Shown here: positions 39,354 through 49,600 of the stretch, one piece after another
Layout of the letters: every line of letters begins with the position of its first letter
Position numbering within the stretch: position 1 is the first letter of the stretch
Assembly: GCA_964019335.1 (NCBI GenBank)
Contig: OZ025726.1
Span: 310,001-374,000, forward strand
Reading direction: 5' to 3'
DNA: 64,000 nt
DNA from: Diplonema japonicum
Taxonomy: Eukaryota; Euglenozoa; Diplonemea; Diplonemida; Diplonemidae
The notes under the pieces: generated by a model
Database searches by the model: none
What the model was told of the DNA's origin: nothing
Seen by the model: only the letters and a program-made list of their open reading frames with translations
Translations under genes and position numbers: made by a program

Positions 39354-40348
39354 ACTTTCCCCCCTTTTCCGGACTGTTTCTGTGCCTAGAAACGCGCAAA
39401 AGGATAATAAAAATCGGGTATTAATGGGTGGGAAGGGTGGGATTGTAATGCAAAGAGGGGAAATGGGCGAGGGGGTGATCAAAGGAACGTGGCGAGGTGT
39501 GATGAGGGGATGAAAAGGGTACAGGTATCCGCTCTTTTAGGGGGCCAAACATTGCAAGCACGGTCAAAAGGGGGGATTAAGGAAGTACCAAGTACACCAT
39601 CTCTTTTCACACAGGCACACAAACCCCACTCGAACAAAGGAAGGGCGCTGAAGGGCCAACCTCCCAGTGAGGCGGCACGTAATTGATTAGCATGCCCCTC
39701 TGTTCTTTTGTGATCAATAAAAAAAATTTTTTTTCTCTCTTTTTTTTTTCTTTCCTGTTTCCCTCTTTTTTTTTTTTTTTTTTTTTTCTTCGGCACCTAA
39801 AGACAGAAACAGAACTAAAAAATATATAGGGGCTAATTTTTTGCTTAGGAGAAAGCAGGGGTAAAAAAAAGGGGGGGGAGGGTGGGTGAAAAATAAAGAA
39901 AAAGGAAGACAACCATGCCTAATAGTAAAAAAAAAAAAAAAAATACAAAAAAAAGGGGGGGGAAGAAAAGGAGGGGAAAAAAAATCCAACACCCCCCCGA
40001 GGACACAAAAAAGCCCCTGATTATCTCATAAAGATTTTCCCGAACAGAATAGGTTTCTTTTTCTTTTCTTTTCTTTTTTTTTTTTTTCCCTAAGGAGCTA
40101 AAGCTTTTCTTGCCAGAAATTCAAGGGCCCGCGGGCGAGGGATTTTTTTTTTCAGAGGAAAAAAAAAAAAAAAAAAAAGACAAAAGGAACAGCTTTGAAG
40201 CAGCCTTTTTATTGGAGAACCGCCTCCCCTTTCAAAAAAAAAAAAACTAACTTTTCAAACTTTTTTTTTTAAAAAACCCCGTTTATATTAAATTTCAAAA
40301 AAAAAAACTTTTTTTTTGTTCTCCCCCCCCCCATTTTTTTTTCTTCAC
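39145..40348. other. Intergenic region with one non-repetitive island
   Basis: The island at about 39460-39710 is of normal complexity and open on the minus strand for some 70 codons without a good start (frame ...FEWGLCACVKRDGVLGTSL...). It could be a gene remnant or a non-coding RNA; I could not match it. The rest is A/T/G runs. Confidence 0.5.
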
Positions 40349-41332
40349 TCACACAGCAATGTCATCGTGGCTGATATCCTCTACTTCTTCTTCAGCTTTC
40401 TTCCTCCCATAAGGCTCGTGTGTTGCCTCGGACACTGCAGATGGAGGCGATTCGTTGTAAGGATCATTGACCGGGATCCCGTCCTCACCGTCATCACGGC
40501 AGGTGAAATGCCAAATAATGAAACCGACAATAGCAGCAAGCAAGAGGATACCGAAAATAATCCCTGCTACGGCTGAGTCGGTCAGTGCGGCATCGTCACC
40601 TTCCGTGTCAAGCTCACAAGACGGGACGACCTTACCATTCACAAACTCATCAAAAGGAACATATCCAGGGTTGCACACCAGCGCCCTGCACACACCCTCA
40701 ACAATAATAGTCTGTTGTGCGTTTAAAACAATGCAAGTAGGAATCGGACCCGGGTCCGGGTGGAAGGAAGTTTTGATGGAACTAATAGTACCGTCGTACC
40801 CCAGTGCGGTGGTGTATTTTTCGTTGCTGGCCAACAAATGGATTTCGTTAATCATTTTGGTGTACTGGGAACTGATGTTAACAGCATTGAGCGGTGCTTG
40901 GACCACCATAGAGATGGACCCGCACAAGTAGAACGTTTGCTGGCTAACGAAAATTTGGTCAAACATGTTGTCAAAAGTGGAAATGGCGTCGATGATGGAT
41001 TTGAACTGGGAGCAGTCTGCGTCGGGGAATGTAGCCACGAAGTAGCCCAGGATGCCCACAAATTCCTCACCAGTTGTCGGTTGCTCGTAGCAGATTTCTC
41101 CGACGAACGGTAGTGTACACTGACACACCCTCACACCGTTTGACTCCTCGCAGGTTGCTGAGGTGTCTCCTTGTCTTGTGCAGTCCACGTCGGCCTGGCA
41201 CCAATCGGGCCCGGTGGTGTCCACTGGAGGCGCGTTTTGCAGCAGATCTGCTGCCCTGTCGCCCACAGAGATCAGCTCCCCTTCAGCCATGCACCCTACG
41301 CTTAGTAACATGATAGTGATTTTGGCATTCAT
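40349..41332 (-). CDS. EGF-like single-pass membrane protein, paralogue 1
   Basis: 327 aa, paralogous to the protein at 45516-46505. N-terminal signal peptide (about 1-18). A conserved SVGDRAADLLQ lead precedes a six-cysteine EGF-like module (C-x5-DCTRxGDT...CQC...GEICY). A Cys-containing globular ectodomain follows (FPDADC, YLCGSI, PTCIVL, GVCRALVC, PSCEL), then one TM helix (about 247-269, AGIIFGILLLAAIVGFIIWH) and a cytosolic tail starting TCRDDGEDGIPVNDPYNE and ending DDIAV. A hydrophobic C-terminal residue after an acidic tail could be a PDZ-type ligand; this is speculative. Topology suggests a surface receptor or adhesin. No known family was recognised beyond the EGF-like spacing. Confidence 0.8.
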   Translation of the reverse strand: MNAKITIMLLSVGCMAEGELISVGDRAADLLQNAPPVDTTGPDWCQADVDCTRQGDTSATCEESNGVRVCQCTLPFVGEICYEQPTTGEEFVGILGYFVATFPDADCSQFKSIIDAISTFDNMFDQIFVSQQTFYLCGSISMVVQAPLNAVNISSQYTKMINEIHLLASNEKYTTALGYDGTISSIKTSFHPDPGPIPTCIVLNAQQTIIVEGVCRALVCNPGYVPFDEFVNGKVVPSCELDTEGDDAALTDSAVAGIIFGILLLAAIVGFIIWHFTCRDDGEDGIPVNDPYNESPPSAVSEATHEPYGRKKAEEEVEDISHDDIAV

Positions 41333-41353
41333 TTTTTTTTTTTTTTTCTTCTT

Positions 41354-41384
<31 letters not shown>

Positions 41385-42419
41385 TTTTGAGTTTTTGAAA
41401 TAAAAAAAAAAAAAAAAACAGAATCAAAAAAAAAGAAAAAAAGAAAAAAAGAAAAAAAGAAAAAACAGAATCAAAAAAAAAAAGGAGTGGAGAGGATAAA
41501 AAGAGAAAAAAAAAGAAAAAAGAGAGAGGTGGAATGGATAAAAAGAAAAAAAGGGGGGGGGGTTGGTATGAGAACAAGAAAAAAGGAAAGAGTGGTCTGT
41601 TGCTGCCTTTTAAGGCATACAAAGTCATATCATAATTAATACGGGCACAACAGGTAAGAAGAAGGAAGGGGGAAAAAAAAAAGAAGAAGAAAAGCCTCAT
41701 TAGATAAAGCATCTTTTTTTTTCTCCCCCTTCCCCCTCCCTGCTTCTCCTCATTCACCCCTTTCTATATTCTTTGCTTTTTTTTGGGGGGGGGAAAGTTG
41801 GAAAGAAAAGGGAATGGGTAGATATAAAAAAAAATGTAGAGAGGGAATGCGTTGAGGGAAAGGGAGAAGAAAAAAAAATCACTAGGGAGGGGGGAACTCT
41901 ACTCAAGTGCTTGCGAAGAAAAAAAAATAAATAAGGGGAAAAGGGGGAAGAAAAATAAATTACTTGCCTCCTTTTTTTTTTTCCCCGCCCAGTTTTCCTC
42001 TTTTTTTTTAAATCACCTTTGCAGACTGAAAAAAAAAAAAAGAAAAAAGGAAAACGAAACGCCGGTTGGTCGAGAAGGCATTTCAAAGCGACTTGGGTGG
42101 CATGGGAAGTTCGTGCGTTTGGGAAAAAAAAGAGAAAAAAAAAGAAAATAATAAAATATTAAAAGGGGAGGGGGGTGAGACAAAGAAGAGATTTTTGGGA
42201 AGAAAAAAAAATAACTTCTTCAGACTGGGTTCCCTACTACTTTTTTTTTTTTTTTTTTTGTTAATGAAACAAGAATTTTTTGCCCAATCTGACCCACCAG
42301 GTGCTGTGTGTTAGTTCTATTCATTTTTTTTTTCTTGTATTTTTTTTTTGTGGAGGTGATACGTGTGTGGGAGAGAGTGAAGGGGGACAAAGAAGAAAAA
42401 AAAAGGGGGAAGGGAGGGG

Positions 42420-42450
<31 letters not shown>

Positions 42451-43088
42451 GTTCGCAAGCAAAAGATAAAACCGAAAAAAAAACCTTTTTTTTTCTTCCT
42501 TTTCTGTTTCTTTTCTTTTGGCTCTACTTAAGCGTTCGTGCCTATGTTCCCATAGATTCAATGGAAGCACGGCCCAAGTGGAGATTCCAAAGGAAAAAAA
42601 GGAAAAGAGGGGAAAGAAAAAAAAGAAAAGAAAATGGAATCCTTCTGCCACTCTTCTTCCTCCTCCCCCCTTCCAAGGGGAAAGAGAAAACTTTCACAAA
42701 AACCACTCACTCAGAGGGGGCGGAAAAAAAATAATTATATTCACTGCGATGGGGAAGGGGAGGAAAAAAAAATCCACCAAAACAAAAAAAAGAAAATTGT
42801 TTGGGGGGGGGGAGGGGGACACGAAGTAGATGGGGTTCGAAGAATGGAAATGGGGAATGGGGGTTTTTTTTTTCTTTTTCTTCTTTCTTTTTTTTTTGTT
42901 CTTTTTTTTTGGGGGGAGGAGGGAAAATATAAAAAAAAATCAATTTCTTTCGCTGGCTAAGCCGGTATTTCTTTTTTTTTTTCTTCTTTTTCCCTTTCTT
43001 TCCCCTCCCAAGTGCTCGAAAACAAAAAGGGCTCTCGGTTCAAGTTTCCCTTTGTGGTGATGTTTTCAAACGAATAAAGAGAGAAGGG

Positions 43089-43129
<41 letters not shown>

Positions 43130-44444
43130 TTTTTTGAAGGTTCTACCATTGCACACATTTGCTGTAAAACTACAACCACACCCACTGGGAGACCAGGGGA
43201 TTTTTCTTTTTTTTTTTCTTTCCCCTCTCCCGTGTTGTTTTGTTTCACAATAGAATTTTGCAACAAGGTAAGATAGTATGTATCCAGGAGTAGACAAAAG
43301 AGAGAAATAAGTAAGAGAGAAAAAATTAGGGAGTGAAAGCACGTCACCCAGGACTTGCAGACTAAGGAAATCAAGGCCACATTACATTGGTACGGCCCTA
43401 CTATTTTTTAAAAGAATGCCTTTTGTCCTTAGCTTATAGCAATAAGAAAAAAAAAAGAAAGAAAAAACACATCCTGTGTGCAGTTATTACTTCAATCCCA
43501 TTCCATCACCTTCTCTATCTTTCCTTCTTTTTATCACTCCAGTGGAAAAAAAAAAAGAAAAAAAAAAGAGGGAGCTCAGAGGGGGGACACACTTTTATTA
43601 TTTTTTTGATCCTTTTTTTTTCACACATACCCTGCAGCACTTCCCCCCCTCCAAAAAAAATCTCCTTTTTCACTTGCTTTTTTCAAAGGAAAAACTTTTT
43701 TTATATTTCCAAACTTTTAGATCGCGCCACCCCCCCTAGCGTGTCTCCTGCAATTGAAACAGAAGAAAGTACAAGGGTTTGGTCTTAGAAAACAAAAAAA
43801 GAAAAAAAAAGGATAAGGGGACTGGTGGGGAGGGGGTTTGTCTAAGCAAGGGGGGGGGAGAAAAAAAGGAGGATGTGAAAAAAAAGTGTTTGGTAAAGGG
43901 GGGAAAAAATTAAGGTGGAATAAAAAAAAAAAAGAAAAACTTACGCGGAGGAAAAAAAAAAGAGAAAAAAAAAAAAGAAAGAAAAGAAAAGTGATTGCAC
44001 ATGGTTTCTTTTTATTATTTTTTTTTCTTCTTCTTTTTTTCTTATTATTTTTTTTCTCTATCGAAAAAAAATGAGAATGGAAAAAAAAATCAGGGGGGGG
44101 TAGACACCCAATTCCTTGATGAGGAGGCACCTTGAGGCCCCATATGTTCTTATTTTTTTTATCAAAAATAAAGTGGCGAAAGCAGAAAAAGAAGAGGGGG
44201 GGGAAAAACAAAAAAAAACAAAAAGAGAAAGTGCAATCACAGAAAGTATTTTTTTTCCTTCCTTTTTTCTTTTTTTTTCCTTTTCTTCTTCCTCCTGTTC
44301 CAATTCCTTTTTTTGTTTGTTTTGTTTTTTTTGGTTTCTTTTTTTTTTTTTTTTTTTTTTTTTTGCTGATTTTTTTTTTCTCTTTTCTTCCTTCATTTTC
44401 TTAGCAATCGGTGATAATTTGTGGTTTGATTGCTATTTCCACTT

Positions 44445-44630
44445 TTACATGATTATTATTATTTTTTTTTTAAATATGGAATTTAAGAAAAAAAAAAGAA
44501 GAAAAAGAATTAGGGTTGCTTGCTCCCGCCTCGACTGTCCCTGGGCTCGTGATCGGCTACTGGGAGATTGTGGGATTCCGCCTGCTGGCTCTGTCAGCGA
44601 AGTGGTGGTTTTTTTTTTAATTTCTTTCAA
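44445..44630 (-). CDS. Candidate small protein gene (weak)
   Basis: A 61-codon frame whose middle (TTTSLTEPAGGIPQSPSSRS) has mixed, gene-like codons in an otherwise A/T-homopolymer setting. The C-terminus is a Phe/Leu/Ile run from homopolymers and is probably not coding as read. No homology was recognised. Confidence 0.22.
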   Translation of the reverse strand: MKEIKKKTTTSLTEPAGGIPQSPSSRSRAQGQSRREQATLILFLLFFFLNSIFKKKIIIIM

Positions 44631-44966
44631 TTTTTGGGTTGGGCTTTATGCTTTTTTTTTTTATATATTTTTTTTATTTTTTTTTGTGTATCAGTCCGAC
44701 CAGTAATTACAGACCAGCCAAAAAGGGGCTGTAAAAAATAAATGGCTTGAGATCCCCCTTTTCTTTTTTTTTCCCCCCCCGCTATATGTAGTTCAGCTCC
44801 CCCCCCAGGGAAAAAAACAAAATACAAAAAATCATCAAATAAAAAAAAATACCCCTGTATTTTTTTTTCTCTTTTTTTTTCCTCCCTCCCTCCTCCCCCC
44901 CCATTTTTTTTCTCTTTTGTATTTTAGTTTTTTTTTTTTTTTTTTTTTTTTTTCTTTTTTTTTTTA

Positions 44967-45211
44967 TTAAATCTCACTTTTCGGAAAAATTCTTCACTCC
45001 GGAAGGCTCTATTATCTTAAATGGTAGGAGGTTCATAATTTGATTTCTGCTGGAAGCTAAAGAAAGACAGCCTGGCAAGTTGCTAGTAAGCAGAATTTGC
45101 TAGTAAGAAAACCCTTTTGTTGTCAGATGGCAGGCTCCTATTCTGGCCTTTGATAGCCATAATCTGATTTTGGTGGTTTTGCCCATTTTTTTTAAGAAAA
45201 GTGAGATTTAA
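44967..45211. repeat. 245-bp element with 16-bp perfect TIRs and TTAA ends
   Basis: TTAAATCTCACTTTTC (44967-44982) is inverted as GAAAAGTGAGATTTAA (45196-45211). The interior has TTCTTCACTC, similar to repeat family R, and GCTAGTAAGCAGAA/GCTAGTAAGAAAA direct repeats. Confidence 0.65.
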
Positions 45212-45229
45212 AAATTACTTACTTGCCAC

Positions 45230-45294
45230 CAGATTATGGCCATTCCTTTCACTCTCGAACCCTTTCTTTTTTTTTTTTTTTCTTTTTTTTTTTT

Positions 45295-45328
<34 letters not shown>

Positions 45329-45362
45329 CGGGTTTCTTGAGTGAAATTATGGCCAAAATCTG
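45230..45362. repeat. Imperfect 33-bp inverted repeat around a T-run/A-run core
   Basis: CAGATTATGGCCATTCCTTT, then CACTCTCGAACCC (45230-45262), is matched in inverse by GGGTTTCTTGAGTGAAATTA, then TGGCCAAAATCTG (45330-45362), with a few mismatches. The core is almost only T-runs then A-runs, so the whole could fold into one hairpin. Confidence 0.6.
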
Positions 45363-45515
45363 TTTAAGCTATTTTTTTTTTTTTGTTTGTTTGCTTTTTT
45401 TTTTTTTTTTTTTTTTTTTTTGTTCCACGCGCTAATTTAAAAAAAAAAAGCTGCGAGACCAAAAATATGATAGGAAAGAAAGAAAATAAAATAATAAAAA
45501 AAAAAAACCTCACTT

Positions 45516-46505
45516 TCAAACCGCCACGTCTTCATCCACAACCTTATCATCTGCACTGTATGGTACAGCATGACGTGCTGACTCCCCATCTGAGTCACCA
45601 TCTTTGTTCCCGTACGGCCCTCTTGTGCTCTCGCTGGGGTGGTCCGCAAACGGGTCATTGGCATTAACACGGATCCCGTCCTCACCATCGTCACGGCACA
45701 TAAAGTGCCAGAGAAGAAATGCGACGATAGCAAGAATCAATAGAACCGAGAAAACGATCGCGGCAATGGTGGCGTCAGTGAGAGCAGCATCATCCGTTTC
45801 AGTAATAAGCTCACAGCTCGCCACCACCTTCCCGTTCACAAAAACATCCTTTTTAACATACCCAGACCTGCACTCCAACGCCCTGCAAACATTTTCAATA
45901 ATAAGCGTTTTGTTAGAATCAAGAACAATGCATGTTGGGATCCCGTTACCAGGGTCAGTGTGCCATGACACCTTGATGCCTCCAGGGGTGTATTGAAGCG
46001 CGCTCGTGTACTTTTCGTTAGCGGAAAGAGTGTTAACATCTTCTAGCATTGACTGGTAGAAGGTTGTGATATTCCTTGCATCAACACCGACCTCAACTGC
46101 CATGTTGATAGAACCACATAGGTAGTACACCCGTGACTGGGCGTACAACTGCTCAAACATGGTGTTAAAGTCTGCGATGGCAGATTCGATGTTTAGAAAT
46201 TCCTCGCAGTTCGCGTCTGGGAAGGTGAGGACGAAGATACCGACGATTCGAATGAGGTCGTCTGGGTTCTCCGGTTCGGGGTAGCAGACCTCGCCGAGGA
46301 AGGTCGGTGAGCACTGGCACGTCCCGCTTGCCGTGTCGCACTGCGCCCCCGTGTCCCCCAACCTCGTGCAGTCCAGATCCGTTTGGCAAAACACCAAATC
46401 GATCGAGTCCGCCGGCGGAGACGCCTGCAACAACTCCACCGCTCTATCCCCGACGCTGTTCGCCGCGAACACCGTTGCTACCAATCCAAATACCGTGCTC
46501 AACAT
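45516..46505 (-). CDS. EGF-like single-pass membrane protein, paralogue 2
   Basis: 329 aa, same architecture as paralogue 1 and collinear along its length. A signal peptide (about 1-15, cleavage near FAA|NS) leads into SVGDRAVELLQ. The EGF-like module (FCQTDLDCTRLGDT...CQC...GEVCY) is followed by the Cys-rich ectodomain, with YLCGSINMAVE and PTCIVLDSNKTLIIENVCRA closely matching paralogue 1. One TM helix (about 246-268) precedes the tail opening MCRDDGEDGIRVN and ending EDVAV. The most conserved parts are the EGF-like spacing, NEKYT(S/T)AL, and the juxtamembrane CRDDGEDGI, which suggests a shared cytosolic partner (inference). Tandem duplication is the simple explanation for the pair. Confidence 0.8.
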   Translation of the reverse strand: MLSTVFGLVATVFAANSVGDRAVELLQASPPADSIDLVFCQTDLDCTRLGDTGAQCDTASGTCQCSPTFLGEVCYPEPENPDDLIRIVGIFVLTFPDANCEEFLNIESAIADFNTMFEQLYAQSRVYYLCGSINMAVEVGVDARNITTFYQSMLEDVNTLSANEKYTSALQYTPGGIKVSWHTDPGNGIPTCIVLDSNKTLIIENVCRALECRSGYVKKDVFVNGKVVASCELITETDDAALTDATIAAIVFSVLLILAIVAFLLWHFMCRDDGEDGIRVNANDPFADHPSESTRGPYGNKDGDSDGESARHAVPYSADDKVVDEDVAV

Positions 46506-46696
46506 TTTTTATTTTTTTTTTTGTGGAAAAAAGTGTGGTTTTTTTTCTCTTTTTTTTTTTTGAAACTTTTGAAAAAAAGGAAAAAATAAAAAATAAAAGA
46601 GGGGGGTAGGTAGATAGATAAAATAGGGGTGTAATGTACTTTTTTTTCTTCTTAAAAAAAATCTTTTTTTTTGTCTTTTGTTTTGTTTCTTTCCTT

Positions 46697-49600
46697 TTAT
46701 GAACCATGTGTGGCTCCGTAATAGTTCCCGTCAGCATGGGTGTGCGCCCAGGCGGTGTTGTGGGAAATCTTTTGGCTGGTGAGGCGTGCTGAAGGGTCGC
46801 GTACGGTTTTGGTTTGTTTTGTGTTTGGTTTGAAAAGCCTGCCTTGTAGGGCGGCGTACTTATGACTGCGCTGTTCGAGGGAGTCTGTGTAGATTCTGTC
46901 CAGGTGTTGCGAGAGCTCGTGCGGAGTGAGCTTTTTGTTAACACCACCGTGCTGTGCGTTCGAAAGCTTCTGCAGTAGCCGCTTCTTGTTTAGGATGGCG
47001 TCGGAGGTCATCCTCTGCACGAGGCGGCCCTCCTCGGACACATTCAGCTTGCGTACCATTTCCTGCTTCTCGCCGTGCAGTGAGTGCATCTTCCTCTTCT
47101 CCCCATTGTAATGCAATCTGTTCACCAGTGCCTCTTCCGCTTGGCATGTCAACCTTGCATCCCTCTTCCCCCTCAAAGCCTCTTTGATCTCTCGTATGCT
47201 CATCCTGCTGTTCACCACTGCATACACCTCTTCGTTCCCTTCCTCATCATACCCCCTCACCACAGGCACTGCCCCGCCTAGCTTGTTCCCCCTTTCCCTA
47301 GCTGAATGCGGTCTTTTTATACCGTGCTGCCGCCTTCCTTTAAAGGGTGTACTGGTGATGCTCCGCTGTGGGGGTTCAGGTTGTGCTTTCCGTGCAGAAG
47401 CCCGGCGTTGAGGGATGTCGAGCTTCAGGCACGCTTGGAACTCCTCGACCATCATGGCTCCGTTCACCTGGTCTGCCCGGCACAGGCCTTCGATTTGGAC
47501 GCTGCACCTTTTCGCTTCACAGTTGTTGTTTGGTTGGCTCTTGTTTTCGCCTTGATCACTTCCCACGTCCTGGCTTTGATCGCTGCGCTTGTTCTCGCCT
47601 TGATCACTATGCGGAGTGGTGTTCACAACAACCCCCATCTGCGGGCTCTCATCAGATGTTTGGAGTGTGTTGCCCACATCAGCGTCAACGGCACATGACA
47701 ACCCATCTTCAGTAGTGCCTAGGGGTATGGGGGCGCCTGGGGATACAGGCGCCCCTTGAGGCATGGGAGGCACGGGAGGGTTGGATTCATGTGCAACGAC
47801 AAGCTCTGCGGAACTGGGGAGGGAACGTGGCCTTCGTACTGGGCGAGGGGACAGGGGCAGGGTGTCGGGGTCAGCTTCGAGATCCTGCACCACAGCAGCT
47901 GGCGGTGTCACAGGGGGCGACGGTGGGAGGGATGCTTGCACGGGATCCTCTGGTACAATTGTAGCTTCGGTGGTGTCCTCTTGGGGGGACAAGTGGGGTG
48001 TGATCAGTTCCTCGCGCACCTCATCTTCCTCTTCCATCCGTTCCTCTTCATTTAGTTTCTCTTTTTGAGCTTGTTGTTGTTGCTGTTGTGTGTCCTCGAA
48101 GACAGGGTCTTTCTCGTCACAGTCTGTGCCAGCAGGTTCCTCTTGTGGATCAAGGGTGTCTAGCGGATTCTCCTTTTCAGGAGCTTCGCGCCGCAGACAT
48201 GCTGACGCTGTTGAGAAGACACTACTGTTGTCATCAGGCACGTCGGGCAGGGCACCTTCTGCTTCTGCTTCTGCTTCTGCTTCTGCTTCTGCTTCTGCCT
48301 GTGGCTCACATAGGCGTTCGCCCTCATTTACTTTGTGTCGATGTTCCTTTTCAGGCTCGCCAGCCCTTTCTTCAGTCACATGTGTGGGTACTTCCTCTTC
48401 TTCGGTCTGGAGCCCTGCCCTTAAACTCTCATGTTCTGTGCCGTGCACGGTCTTCTCAACCTCGTGGGGCTCTCCAAGCGCTGCGATACTTTCTTTTTGG
48501 TACTCCGCTTCGGGGTACTTGTCGTGGTTTGCATCAGCCACTTCTTCCACCTCCTCATGAGGCACAGGCTCTGCAACACCCTCTTCGTACTCCGTCGCGG
48601 GTACTTCCTCATCAACCTTATGGGACTTCGCCTCGGGCACTGCCTCCCCAGCTTCTGCGTGGGATCCTGCTTCGGGCACCTCCTCAGCTTCTGCATGGGG
48701 CTCTTCTTCGGGCACTACCTCCTCAGCTGTTGCACGGGGCTCTGCCTCGGGTGCTGTGACGTTTCCTTCGGGCATTGCGGTCACCTCTTCGTGCTCCGCC
48801 TCGGGCACTGCTTCCTCAACTTCTTCAAGAGGCCTGGGCGCTACCTCAGGTACTGCAGCATTTTCATTTTGCTCCGTGTCAGGCACCGCGACTTCATGGG
48901 GCTCCACCCCCGCCTCATGGGGCTCCTCCGCCTCGTGCACTGCGACACCCTCTTTGTCCTCGGTCTCGGGTGCTGCCGTACTGTCCTCGTGCTCTGTTTC
49001 GGGTTCTGCTGCACCTTCGTTGTGCTCTGTCTCATGCACTGCCTCTTCAATCTTGTGGGGAGACTCCTCGGGTGCTGTATGTGCTTCGTGCTCTCCGTCG
49101 GTCACTTCTCCTGGTCCTGTCTCGAGCGCAGCACCTTCGTGCTCCACTTCCAGCGCCTTGCTATCCTCAACTTCCACAGGCATGCTATCATTCAAAGCCG
49201 GGGCGGGTTCGGGTTCCTGACCGTCAGGCACACTGCTCATGCTTTCTTGAGTTTCCTGCCCCTCCTCGCGCCCTTGCGAACTGTCCACCTCAGGTTCAGG
49301 TTCAGGTTCTTCTTGTTCTTCGAGGGAATATGCATTTCTGTTGACCTCGTGCGGGGGAGGGTAGTCGCCGTCGTCATCACTGTCCTGCATGAGCGCCTCA
49401 GCACGACCGATCGTCTCGTTTCGCGAGTATGGGTACCGGTCCCCCCCGTCGGAGGAGGCTTCACCCTCGTCGCAGTACTCACTTTCGGGTTCCTCATCTT
49501 CTTCAAAGAGGTTTGGCTTGGGGAGCTGTGCGAGGTGAGATCTGACCTCGGCAAGCGGCTGGGACGTGTCCCACTGGGGCCCTGTGAGAGGCGAAGGAGG

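Larger units (their letters stand above)
41333..45515. other. 4.2-kb low-complexity spacer between the receptor paralogues
   Basis: Homopolymers dominate. Weak minus-strand candidates are a frame starting MALISLVCKSWVTCFHSLIF (43380 leftward, one hydrophobic segment) and the one at 44445-44630 listed separately. The small patches at 41590-41660, 42060-42120 and 42280-42310 gave nothing. Two inverted-repeat elements at 45.0-45.4 kb are listed separately. Confidence 0.5.

Noticed and set aside
39670-39712. U6 snRNA-like string GATTAGCATG followed by CCCCT
   Set aside because: The ACAGAGA box, 5' stem and T-rich terminator in the right places are missing; probably chance.
43066-43380. 104-codon minus-strand frame with one hydrophobic helix
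   Set aside because: Ends in poly-Phe from a T-run, has no homology cue, and its composition changes abruptly; kept only as a weak note in the spacer entry.
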